A stretch of DNA of 30,939 nucleotides from a virus. Location: IMG/VR virus record IMGVR_UViG_3300046718_000774, positions 1-30,939 of that record. The stretch is one strand, 5' to 3'. This document shows, one piece after another, positions 6,147 through 11,249 of the stretch; the stretch's first letter is position 1, and every line of letters starts with the position of its first letter. The position numbers and the translations under genes are program-made. The notes under the pieces are model-generated. The model was not told where the DNA came from. It worked only from the letters and a program-made list of their open reading frames with translations, and did not search any database.

Positions 6147-6199
6147 GCGAACGGCGGCGGGACCCGGACAAGGTTTCCCGCCGCCGTGCAGGTTCGCCG
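6145..6199 (-). promoter_or_regulatory. Long leader hairpin upstream of the 6110 gene
   Basis: CGGCGAAC (6145-6152) pairs with GTTCGCCG (6192-6199), and GGCGGCGGGA (6153-6162) pairs with TCCCGCCGCC (6176-6185). This makes an 18-bp stem with one 6-base bulge and a 13-base loop. It occupies most of the predicted 5' leader between the promoter at 6247-6276 and the palindrome at 6133-6146. It could be an attenuator, a stability element or a protein-binding site. Confidence 0.6.
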
Positions 6200-6246
6200 T
6201 TGGAAAGGGAGCTGCCCTCAATGCCCACGAGCTACTCCCTACTACA

Positions 6247-6276
6247 AGTATACCCCCTTCTGGGTAGGAATGGCTA
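6247..6276 (-). promoter_or_regulatory. Leftward promoter candidate TAGCCA-N18-TATACT
   Basis: On the minus strand a consensus-like -10 TATACT (6247-6252) lies 18 bases from TAGCCA (6271-6276). The surrounding 40 bases match the promoter candidate at 15267-15296 at 31 of 40 positions, including GTAGGA next to the -35 and CTAG inside it. It would transcribe the genes from 6110 leftward. Confidence 0.65.
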
Positions 6277-6281
6277 GGGCT

Positions 6282-6301
6282 CCCCTCGTGCGCGCGAGGG
6301 G
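6282..6301. repeat. 7-bp inverted repeat in divergent promoter region
   Basis: CCCCTCG (6282-6288) and CGAGGGG (6295-6301) around six bases. It lies between the leftward promoter and the rightward -10 element, so it may be an operator, or a terminator for transcription coming from the right (minus strand TTTTCCCC precedes it). Confidence 0.4.
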
Positions 6302-6310
6302 AAAATCCGA

Positions 6311-6316
6311 TATGCT
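6311..6316 (+). promoter_or_regulatory. Rightward -10 TATGCT for a probable leaderless gene
   Basis: TATGCT is followed by six bases and then the ATG at 6323. This places the expected transcription start at or next to the start codon. No Shine-Dalgarno sequence is present. No good -35 is visible. Confidence 0.45.
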
Positions 6317-6322
6317 TTGAGC

Positions 6323-6649
6323 ATGGGTTTACGGCTCAGCAACAGGCAGTTGAGGATCGTGACGGAGCTCGTGCTCACGGAGATTAAGCGTGAGCAGAAC
6401 ATCGAGCTGGACGAGCTTCTTGACAGGCTTGCGGAGATGGCGAAGCATCGTGGGTTGACGTACACGATGCAGTCGCAGAAGAAGGACCCGAACGATTTGC
6501 ACGGGCTCTCGTTGCTTGTTGCGAGAGAGCGCCCAGACCGGAAGGGTTCACCAACGCCGATTCATCCGAAGCGGATGGCGCGTAAGCCTGTGTTGGTTGA
6601 GCACCCACTGTTTCGCGACGAACAGGAGAGGGGTAAGAAGAGCGCATGA
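6323..6649 (+). CDS. Hypothetical basic protein of a rightward island, 108 aa
   Basis: Begins MGLRLSNRQLRIVTELVLTE. The N-terminal half is helical and charged (EIKREQNIELDELLDRLAEM), the C-terminal half basic and proline-containing (SPTPIHPKRMARKPVLVEHP). ATG 6323 is preferred over TTG 6317 because it sits at the expected transcription start after TATGCT. Transcription opposes the surrounding leftward genes. It could be a small DNA-binding or regulatory protein, but no fold is recognised. The stop overlaps the next start (ATGA). Confidence 0.7.
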   Translation: MGLRLSNRQLRIVTELVLTEIKREQNIELDELLDRLAEMAKHRGLTYTMQSQKKDPNDLHGLSLLVARERPDRKGSPTPIHPKRMARKPVLVEHPLFRDEQERGKKSA

Positions 6650-6768
6650 ATACTCTCGCGAACATCCTCGCTGGTGGTTTGCACATAAGCACGGGCACGT
6701 TGGAAGTGATCGCTCTCGTGATTTTCATCGTGATCGGTCTGTTCTGGTTGTTCGGTCGTCTTCGCTAG
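6646..6768 (+). CDS. Small membrane protein, 40 aa
   Basis: Begins MNTLANILAGGLHISTGTLE, followed by a hydrophobic segment (VIALVIFIVIGLFWLFG, about 21-37) and a basic end (RLR). The ATG overlaps the upstream TGA (ATGA), supporting translation. Positive residues after the helix suggest an N-out, C-in orientation. Function unknown; a holin-like or anti-host membrane peptide is possible but unsupported. Confidence 0.68.
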   Translation: MNTLANILAGGLHISTGTLEVIALVIFIVIGLFWLFGRLR

Positions 6769-6847
6769 CCCGATCCTTGACAACCTAGATTCGCTTAAGC
6801 GTGACGCGCTGTAAGCCCGCAGGACGCAGAACCCAACGTGGTGTTCG

Positions 6848-6862
6848 CGTAACGGGGTTGCG
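6848..6862. repeat. Degenerate palindrome copy CGTAACGGGGTTGCG
   Basis: Matches the 15-base form of the repeat (CGTAACGCGGTTACG) at all but two positions. It lies in the 120-base non-coding gap between the rightward small membrane gene and the leftward terminator at 6898. The gap also holds the palindrome CGCTTAAGCG (6791-6800). Confidence 0.5.
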
Positions 6863-6897
6863 GTGCGTCACGCGCCGCGCTGTGAGCTTCTGGGCAT

Positions 6898-6928
6898 AAA
6901 AAAAGACCCCGTGGTGAGCGGGGTCTTT
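6898..6928 (-). terminator. Strong intrinsic terminator
   Basis: A 10-bp stem AAAGACCCCG (6902-6911) / CGGGGTCTTT (6919-6928) with a 7-base loop is followed on the minus strand by seven T residues. It lies just after the stop of the gene ending at 6944 and would end that leftward transcript. It could also act weakly on rightward transcription from the 6323-6768 island. Confidence 0.88.
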
Positions 6929-6943
6929 GTCGGGTGTTGCAGT

Positions 6944-7231
6944 TCAGCGCCTGAGCCGGCTCAGGATGTCCTCTCTGCGTTCGCGTTTCATCTCGTTCTC
7001 GAACGCGAAGCGTGTCATGGGCTGCCAGCCGATCTGCGGGCTGGGGCTCAGGTACTCGAACTTCCACTCGTGGAGCGGATGGAAGTTGGCTTTCAGGTAG
7101 TCGCACAGCGCGTTGCAGCTGGTCGCGACTACCTGGGTCTCGTCTGCGGTGCGGATCACCATCACGTTGTCCCCTGGTGGTGCAAACCACGGGGTCATGA
7201 CGATGATCCGGTAGCGGCGTTCGCCGGTCAC
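6944..7231 (-). CDS. Hypothetical protein, 95 aa
   Basis: Begins at GTG (MTGERRYRIIVMTPWFAPPG). The start follows CTAGAAGGAGAAACACC, with the palindrome at 7253-7266 ahead of it. NVMVIRTADETQVVATSCNA and the aromatic stretch HEWKFEYLSPSPQIGW suggest an alpha/beta fold, with a basic helical C-terminus (FENEMKRERREDILSRLRR). No known motif. It is the last gene before the strong terminator at 6898-6928. Function unknown. Confidence 0.75.
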   Translation of the reverse strand: MTGERRYRIIVMTPWFAPPGDNVMVIRTADETQVVATSCNALCDYLKANFHPLHEWKFEYLSPSPQIGWQPMTRFAFENEMKRERREDILSRLRR

Positions 7232-7252
7232 GGTGTTTCTCCTTCTAGAACG

Positions 7253-7266
7253 CGTAACTCGTTACG
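7253..7266. repeat. 14-bp palindrome CGTAACTCGTTACG (extended arms)
   Basis: The symmetry extends to 9-bp arms, ACGCGTAAC/GTTACGCGT (7250-7269). It supplies the TAA stop (7262-7264) of the SprT-like gene and lies 21 bases upstream of the GTG at 7231. Confidence 0.93.
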
Positions 7267-7696
7267 CGTGGTTGTCGTGGATGTGGAGCATCTTCTTGCA
7301 GTACGGGCAGAGCGGGAAGCGGTAGGTGAGCTTGTGACGCTTCCAGGTGCGCTTACAGGTGCGGCAGGTGAGCAGGTAACGCTTGTCACCTGAGCGCACG
7401 GCGCCTTCGGCGCAGGTTGTGCCGGTGCAGCCGAGTTTGAGCGCGATCCGGTACCAGTGGTCGTCGTGACCGTGGTTTGGTCCGGCGATCGCGTGTGACA
7501 CCTCGTGGAGCAGCGTGTTCGCGATGACTTTCACGGGGCTGTCGAGGAAATGGTGGGAGACGGTGATCTGCTTCCGCTTGTGGAAGCACCGTCCGACGGT
7601 GGTGAGTGTGTCGTCCCACTCGAACGTCCAGCCTGTGAGCCCGTGCTGCACGATGAGGTTCTCGGCCGCTTGCCGGACTGATGCCGGTTCTATCAC
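7262..7696 (-). CDS. SprT-like zinc metalloprotease domain protein
   Basis: 144 residues, a complete minimal SprT-like protein. HEVSH at 64-68 inside TLLHEVSHAIAGPNHGHDDH gives the HExxH zinc site with further histidines at 75-80 as the likely third ligand. The C-terminus carries a zinc ribbon, C111-x2-C114 (CRTCKR) and C130-x2-C133 (CPYCKK). ITVSHHFLDSP and WYRIALKLGC are also typical. SprT/Spartan relatives cleave DNA-bound proteins; in phages the role is unproven. GTG start after CTAGAAAAGGAGA, with the 15-base palindrome variant at 7724-7738 upstream. The stop is inside another palindrome. A host-protein or protein-DNA crosslink target is inferred. Confidence 0.9.
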   Translation of the reverse strand: MIEPASVRQAAENLIVQHGLTGWTFEWDDTLTTVGRCFHKRKQITVSHHFLDSPVKVIANTLLHEVSHAIAGPNHGHDDHWYRIALKLGCTGTTCAEGAVRSGDKRYLLTCRTCKRTWKRHKLTYRFPLCPYCKKMLHIHDNHA

Positions 7697-7723
7697 GGCT
7701 GATCTCCTTTTCTAGTGGTGGAG

Positions 7724-7738
7724 CGTAACGCGGTTACG
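7724..7738. repeat. 15-bp palindrome variant CGTAACGCGGTTACG
   Basis: Same perfect arms CGTAAC/GTTACG but a 3-base spacer (GCG) instead of two. It lies 27 bases upstream of the SprT-like gene's GTG and just downstream of a hairpin. The changed spacing is informative about what reads the repeat. Confidence 0.88.
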
Positions 7739-7747
7739 GCGACGGGT

Positions 7748-7775
7748 TAGCCCGCGCAGCATGCTGCGCGGGCTA
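7748..7775. terminator. 28-base perfect palindrome between leftward genes
   Basis: TAGCCCGCGCAGCA followed by its exact complement, TGCTGCGCGGGCTA. It sits five bases after the stop of the gene ending at 7781 and ten bases before the palindrome variant at 7724-7738. It forms a very stable GC-rich hairpin but has no T-tract, so a 3'-end stabiliser or partial terminator is likely. Confidence 0.6.
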
Positions 7776-7780
7776 GGTGG

Positions 7781-7996
7781 TTAGGTGACGGGGAGTGGTT
7801 CTTTCGGGGCGAGGAAGTTCTCCTCGGCGAATGGTTTCCCGTCCAAACCGTAGGCGAGAGCATCGACGGTGACGTCGTCGTCTCCGTAGCAGTGCGCGGA
7901 GATGAGTTCGGCGATTTTCCGCCCGCCGATGTAGATCTCGACGGTGAGGGTTTCGCTGGTCTCGTCGTTGGTCGCCTTGATGCGTGCTTGCAGCAT
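7781..7996 (-). CDS. Hypothetical protein, 71 aa
   Basis: Begins MLQARIKATNDETSETLTVE. A small, acidic, beta-rich sequence (LTVEIYIGGRKIAELISAHC, then DDDVTVDALAYGLDGKPFAE) ending PKEPLPVT. The ATG follows GGAGGTCTAACCCC, with a degenerate palindrome (8011-8025) ahead of it. A 28-base hairpin follows the stop. Function unknown. Confidence 0.72.
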   Translation of the reverse strand: MLQARIKATNDETSETLTVEIYIGGRKIAELISAHCYGDDDVTVDALAYGLDGKPFAEENFLAPKEPLPVT

Positions 7997-8010
7997 CGGG
8001 GTTAGACCTC

Positions 8011-8025
8011 CGTTTCGGCGTTACG
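8011..8025. repeat. Degenerate palindrome variant (minus strand CGTAACGCCGAAACG)
   Basis: The left arm CGTAAC is intact, but the right arm is GAAACG instead of GTTACG. Almost the same 15 bases recur at 9157-9171 and 10036-10050, so this is a second class of site rather than random decay. It lies 14 bases upstream of the ATG at 7996. Confidence 0.6.
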
Positions 8026-8092
8026 GTGTCGTCTGGTGACGAGTTGCGTAGCTAGCGCGGGCCGCGACCCTGGGTTGGAGCGGCCGGGCTGG

Positions 8093-9121
8093 TTAGGCGG
8101 CGACCTTCTCCGTGGTCTTGACCTTGGGCTCGACCTCGTCCTTGAGGACGGCCATGATGTCGGGCACCGCGACGATCGCGTCGAGCTGCTCGCGCTGCTC
8201 GGGCGTGATCTTCGAGTCGAGGTGCGCCTGGTACAGCTCGAGGGTCTTGATGATCGCGGCGTTGAGCACGCGGATCTCCTCGCGGCCCTCGATCTCGCCG
8301 CCGACGGACAGGACCTGCCGAACTCCGGCCTTGACTGCCGCTTCGATGGACTGCTCGATGACGAGCGGGTTGAAGCGGACGATGCCTTCGGCGACGGTGG
8401 TCTGGAACTGGGTCGCCGTGACCTTCTTCGACTTGGTGTCCTTGTCGTTGCCGCCCTTCTTCGGACCGCCGAACTTCTCGGGCACATCGAGGCCGGACTG
8501 CTTGTAGAGCTCCGCGATGGGCGCCTTGAGGAACTGAGGCACGGTCTTCAGGTAGAACAGGTCGGGGAAGTCGGGGTCGGGGTCGGACCACTTCAGGAAA
8601 CCGGGCTTCTGCAGGGACTGGAGGTCGTCTGCGTGAAGCTTGTAGTTCCCGATGTTGTCCATGACGTATGCGGTGGCGAAGCATTCCCGCATCCCGCCGA
8701 CGCCCTTCCGACCGCCCCACCAGAGGCGGACGGCGGTGAGGCTGTTGCTGCGCATCTTGCGTGCCTCTGCCTTCTCCGCGTCCGACACGTTCTCGCCGGA
8801 CGGGATGGGGAAGTAGGTGTCGTAGAGCGCGGCGCTGACCCGCTTGACGTACTCCGATGCCTTGCCGGTCTCCATCGACATGACGGGGTATCCGGCAGCG
8901 TTGACGACGTTCATCGCCAACTTGAGCAGGTGGTACGCGACCGTCTTGTTCTCCTTGCCAGCCTTCTTCAGCGTGGCAGAGAGGGACTTGAAGGTCTTGG
9001 AGAGGATGCCGATCTCCTCGGCAGCCGCCTCCAGGTTCAGCACCTGGGTTCCGTCGTCGATCTCGGACGTGTCGATGCCGAGAGCTTCGAACGGGTCCAC
9101 TACGGTGGTTGAAGCGTTCAT
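8093..9121 (-). CDS. Hypothetical protein, 342 aa, largest of the leftward block
   Basis: Begins MNASTTVVDPFEALGIDTSE. Mostly helical, with an acidic N-terminus, a central Trp/Gly stretch (TAVRLWWGGRKGVGGMRECF, about 128-147), DPDPDFPDLFYLKTVPQFLK (about 180-200), a low-complexity linker rich in Lys/Gly (GGPKKGGNDKDTKSKK, about 218-233), and a helical C-terminal domain. No catalytic motif, transmembrane segment or zinc site is visible. It has its own promoter candidate (9276-9305) and a 155-base leader, suggesting strong or separately timed expression. The linker implies two domains. Not recognised as any family; a DNA-binding or host-takeover protein is possible. Confidence 0.8.
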   Translation of the reverse strand: MNASTTVVDPFEALGIDTSEIDDGTQVLNLEAAAEEIGILSKTFKSLSATLKKAGKENKTVAYHLLKLAMNVVNAAGYPVMSMETGKASEYVKRVSAALYDTYFPIPSGENVSDAEKAEARKMRSNSLTAVRLWWGGRKGVGGMRECFATAYVMDNIGNYKLHADDLQSLQKPGFLKWSDPDPDFPDLFYLKTVPQFLKAPIAELYKQSGLDVPEKFGGPKKGGNDKDTKSKKVTATQFQTTVAEGIVRFNPLVIEQSIEAAVKAGVRQVLSVGGEIEGREEIRVLNAAIIKTLELYQAHLDSKITPEQREQLDAIVAVPDIMAVLKDEVEPKVKTTEKVAA

Positions 9122-9156
9122 GGGTTCTCCGTTTCTCTGACCTCTACCGTGTCGGG

Positions 9157-9171
9157 CGTTTCGCCGTTACG
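9157..9171. repeat. Degenerate palindrome variant (minus strand CGTAACGGCGAAACG)
   Basis: Second member of the GAAACG class, 35 bases upstream of the ATG at 9121. The flanking CGTTACGGTGTCG (plus strand) is shared with the copy at 8011-8025. Confidence 0.6.
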
Positions 9172-9275
9172 GTGTCGGGATCTGATTGGTGGAAAACCCA
9201 GGGACGCGGTACCCACGCTAGGTACGCAACCCATCACCAGATGGGACTAGGTTGTTCTCGTCTAGTCATAAGTAC

Positions 9276-9305
9276 ATTGTCGCACTCGTGACGTAGGAGA
9301 GTCAA
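9276..9305 (-). promoter_or_regulatory. Leftward promoter candidate TTGACT-N18-GACAAT
   Basis: The minus strand carries TTGACT (9300-9305), an 18-base spacer and GACAAT (9276-9281). CTCCTAC follows the -35 directly, as in the candidate at 15267-15296 and nearly as at 6247-6276. It lies in the 236-base gap before the 342-residue protein gene. Otherwise I see no gene in 9122-9357. Confidence 0.6.
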
Positions 9306-9357
9306 ACCCGTTCCCGGTTCGAGGCTACTCCCTGAGCCAGCAGCGCAGGTAGCAGGG

Positions 9358-9621
9358 TTAGGTGGATGGGGTGTAGCCGAGCCGGTGCACGAGTACCCGC
9401 ATGTTGCAGGTGATGCGGCGGATCTGGTGGTCGATCTCAGGGCTGGACTCGATGACCTGGAGCTCGTTGAGATGCCAGTAGAGCTCGCGGTAGTTCGCTT
9501 CCATCCGTTCCCGTCGCAGGCGTGGAGCGTTAGCACGTTCCCATTCCTGGCGGCGGTAGAGATCGAGGGCTCGGTCGGCGCTGGTCACCGCGTCACGTAG
9601 ATGACGTTCGACGTTGTCCAT
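9358..9621 (-). CDS. Hypothetical helical protein, 87 aa
   Basis: Begins MDNVERHLRDAVTSADRALD (an in-frame GTG lies one codon upstream). Strongly charged and helical, with WERANAPRLRRERMEANYRE and LQVIESSPEIDHQIRRIT segments that could form a helical hairpin. The start overlaps the stop of the upstream small membrane gene (TGATG), so the two are probably coupled. No palindrome precedes this pair. Function unknown. Confidence 0.7.
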   Translation of the reverse strand: MDNVERHLRDAVTSADRALDLYRRQEWERANAPRLRRERMEANYRELYWHLNELQVIESSPEIDHQIRRITCNMRVLVHRLGYTPST

Positions 9622-9755
9622 CACCGCTCGGTGTACGACCGGATCAGCTTGATACGTGCTGCGCGCTTCTGTGCTCTCGCGACCCAGTAGACCGGGACGA
9701 AGCCAAGCACGAGGGCGGACACGATCGTTATGAGCGCGATCAGGGATGCAGACAT
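9621..9755 (-). CDS. Small membrane protein, 44 aa
   Basis: Begins MSASLIALITIVSALVLGFV, one transmembrane helix (about 4-25), then a basic C-terminal tail (RAQKRAARIKLIRSYTER) expected to stay in the cytoplasm. AAGGAG lies 6 bases before the ATG. The stop overlaps the next gene's ATG. Function unknown. Confidence 0.72.
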   Translation of the reverse strand: MSASLIALITIVSALVLGFVPVYWVARAQKRAARIKLIRSYTER

Positions 9756-9780
9756 GGTGTCTCCTTCCCGCGCTGCTCGA

Positions 9781-9933
9781 TCAGGAAGTAGCCTCAGGTA
9801 CTGCGCTTCGGCCAGCGGTCAGCCGCCACACCTGCGTCACGTCCTTCTCGCTCAACGATCTGCCGTGGACTCCGGCCGGTAGCCAGGTCAGCTTGTGAGA
9901 GATCGGAGAGAGGGTGTGCGTATGGTGCGCCAT
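9781..9933 (-). CDS. Possible small protein, 50 aa (uncertain)
   Basis: An open frame starting MAHHTHTLSPISHKLTWLPA and ending SAVPEATS. There is no clear ribosome-binding site. A second overlapping frame in the same region (ATG at about 9967, 58 codons, starting MLTESRADSCHRDG) is equally open, so neither is secure. It lies upstream of the 44-residue membrane gene. Its end overlaps one arm of a 15-base inverted repeat. Listed because the 400-base gap otherwise holds no gene. Confidence 0.25.
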   Translation of the reverse strand: MAHHTHTLSPISHKLTWLPAGVHGRSLSEKDVTQVWRLTAGRSAVPEATS

Positions 9934-10020
9934 CCCGGTGGCAACTATCAGCCCGGGATTCAGTCAACATGACCGGGTAGCCAATGAGGGCAGCCGACCG
10001 CTTGACGAAGCGCAGTACCT
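9796..10020. repeat. 15-base inverted repeat pair enclosing about 195 bases
   Basis: AGGTACTGCGCTTCG at 9796-9810 and its exact complement CGAAGCGCAGTACCT at 10006-10020. The arms could pair to close a large RNA or DNA structure. No transposase or integrase is nearby. The rest of 9756-10160 holds only the weak small frame above and a degenerate palindrome at 10036-10050. Confidence 0.6.
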
Positions 10021-10035
10021 AGCCTTATGCCCAAG

Positions 10036-10050
10036 CGTTTCGCCGTTACG
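10036..10050. repeat. Degenerate palindrome variant (minus strand CGTAACGGCGAAACG)
   Basis: Third member of the GAAACG class, identical over 15 bases to the copy at 9157-9171. No confident start codon follows it closely. Confidence 0.55.
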
Positions 10051-10357
10051 CACCTAGCTGGAGTCATGGACGCCGCTACTCAGGGTCCTCGGAGCGCACG
10101 ATAGGCAACCGCGCAAGGGTTCGGCATATAACCCCTCAGAGAAGGGCCGTAGGTAGACTCTTGCTATCCCTCGCAGGATGGCCGTCTACTGTCCGTTCGG
10201 CGCACGACCTGCCCGAGCCGTTGTCGAGGCTGCGGAGCCTATCGCCGATTGTGATGCGACCCGATCCGGGCTATAGCTCGCGCCCGCCCGGGCCACCCAC
10301 GCAACCCCTATGGAAACCGTTGCGCCTACACAGAATGCCTGCCGTCACCCCGTTACG

Positions 10358-10400
10358 CCCCCCCCAAAGGTCTAGGTATTCCCCCCCCAAAGGTCTAGGT
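10358..10400. repeat. Direct repeat: C-tract plus AAAGGTCTAGGT, twice
   Basis: Eight C residues followed by AAAGGTCTAGGT occur at 10358-10377 and again at 10381-10400, a 23-base period. They lie in the 10160-10590 stretch, which is C-rich and in which I find no credible gene. GCGCCTAC also recurs there (10322, 10511, 10561). Confidence 0.75.
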
Positions 10401-10599
10401 CACCGCGCGACTACCCAACCCCCGTTCCCGCGCCCGGCACCCTGCCACCCGATGCCCCGTGCGTGCCCGCGTGAGCCACGCTGAGCCGCCTCCACCCCGG
10501 ATCCGACCCCGCGCCTACCCACGGATTACGCGCCAAGGTGGCCCCGTGCTCGCGCGACTCGCGCCTACTATTTTTGCGTCCCCCTGGAAATGTTCTCGT

Positions 10600-10656
10600 A
10601 CGAACAATGCTGCTCTCTTGGTGGTACAATGCTGCTCATGGAAACGAACAATGCTG
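10600..10656. promoter_or_regulatory. Three operator-like direct repeats at 22-base period
   Basis: CAATGCTG occurs at 10605-10612, 10627-10634 and 10649-10656, exactly 22 bases (two helical turns) apart. The first and third copies extend to ACGAACAATGCTG. The middle copy overlaps the -10 element and the third enters the coding region of the ribbon-helix-helix gene. The layout fits cooperative autorepression by that protein. Confidence 0.75.
10622..10630 (+). promoter_or_regulatory. Extended -10 promoter TGGTACAAT for the RHH gene
   Basis: An extended -10 (TG-N-TACAAT) ends seven bases before the ATG at 10638. The transcript would begin at or next to the start codon, making the gene leaderless. 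There is no Shine-Dalgarno sequence and no clear -35. Confidence 0.6.
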
Positions 10657-10958
10657 TACACAGGGTGACGGTGCGTTTGTCTGAGAGCGAGAACGCGAGA
10701 TGGAGGGACGCGGCCCATACGAGAGGAATGAGTTTGACCGGATTTTTGAAGGTCGCGGTGGACGAGGCTGTTTCGTCTCGTTCGTCGAGAGTGATGGCCG
10801 CTCGGATCGCGGAGGAGCTTCTACCGAGATTGCAGGAGGGTCTTTTGGTCGGCGGGCCGGCGGTGCCTCCGAGGGTGTTCGATCGAGCGTGTTTGGACGC
10901 TGATCTGCACCGACCTGGTGTGCTGTGCAATGGGTGCGGAGGGTCGACGTATGCGTGA
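10638..10958 (+). CDS. Ribbon-helix-helix regulator with C-terminal extension
   Basis: 106 residues. HRVTVRLSESENARWRDAAH then TRGMSLTGFLKVAVDEAV (8-45) fits a CopG/Arc-type fold: a beta strand for the DNA groove, then two helices. Such proteins are obligate dimers. The rest (SSRVMAARIAEELLPRLQEG and a short tail with CNGC, C97-x2-C100) may mediate oligomerisation. ATG 10638 is chosen because it sits at the transcription start implied by TGGTACAAT. Three repeats spaced 22 bases overlap promoter and start, strongly suggesting autoregulation. It is the only clear regulator on the plus strand inside the leftward block and so a candidate immunity or early-switch repressor; that role is inference. 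Confidence 0.8.
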   Translation: METNNAVHRVTVRLSESENARWRDAAHTRGMSLTGFLKVAVDEAVSSRSSRVMAARIAEELLPRLQEGLLVGGPAVPPRVFDRACLDADLHRPGVLCNGCGGSTYA

Positions 10959-11169
10959 GCACCCGACCCCGTTGGAGGAGTGCTTGAGAAGAGCTCGCCT
11001 CCATGTTTTGGAGCCGCCCGGAATGATGGACATGGACGGGAAAGGGCTGCGACCGCCGACGGAGCGGGAACGTAACGCGTTACGGGCTGCTGCGGTGAAA
11101 CGCGCGGAGGATTACGCGAGATGGCGGTTTCACGCGTACGAGCTGGGGGAGTGCGCGCACCCGTACTGA
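10951..11169 (+). CDS. Hypothetical protein, 72 aa
   Basis: Begins MREHPTPLEECLRRARLHVL. It overlaps the RHH gene by 8 bases, and GGAGGG lies seven bases before the ATG. Helical and basic, with a C-terminal segment VKRAEDYARWRFHAYELGEC. Codons in its middle are written by a perfect 14-base palindrome (11071-11084). Probably co-transcribed with the RHH regulator, perhaps as its partner. No family recognised. Confidence 0.66.
   Translation: MREHPTPLEECLRRARLHVLEPPGMMDMDGKGLRPPTERERNALRAAAVKRAEDYARWRFHAYELGECAHPY
11071..11084. repeat. 14-bp palindrome CGTAACGCGTTACG, inside a rightward gene
   Basis: Perfect and fully palindromic copy, lying within the coding region of the small gene 10951-11169 rather than between genes. 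Confidence 0.9.
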
Positions 11170-11179
11170 TTTAGGGCAC

Positions 11180-11207
11180 AAAAAAGAGGGCCCCTTTCGG
11201 GGCCCTC
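11180..11207 (-). terminator. Strong intrinsic terminator
   Basis: A 9-bp stem GAGGGCCCC (11186-11194) / GGGGCCCTC (11199-11207) with tetraloop TTTC on the plus strand (GAAA on the minus) is followed on the minus strand by six T residues. It ends the leftward transcript of the genes from 15149 down to 11245, 29 bases after a palindrome copy. It may also stop rightward transcription of the RHH pair. Confidence 0.9.
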
Positions 11208-11235
11208 CGTGTTTACGCCCGTCGCGGATTTCGGG

Positions 11236-11249
11236 CGTAACTTGTTACG
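11236..11249. repeat. 14-bp palindrome CGTAACTTGTTACG
   Basis: Perfect copy supplying the TAA stop (11245-11247) of the leftward gene. What follows is not a gene but the strong terminator at 11180-11207. Confidence 0.92.

Noticed and set aside
8036-9112. Long plus-strand frame of 358 codons
   Set aside because: Antisense of the 342-residue leftward gene, which has a promoter and start context; composition (Leu/Asp/Gly/Arg-rich) is typical of a shadow.
9308-9340. TTCCCGGTTCGAG looked like a tRNA T-arm
   Set aside because: The flanks do not form a T-stem or an acceptor stem, and no D-arm is found at the right distance.
10109-10150. GGTTATATGCCG on the minus strand as a promoter -10
   Set aside because: No acceptable -35 at 16-19 bases and no GTAGGA box at the right place.
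10161-10484. Plus-strand frame of 107 codons in the C-rich gap
   Set aside because: Pro/Arg-rich translation of low-complexity DNA with no start signal and no recognisable fold.
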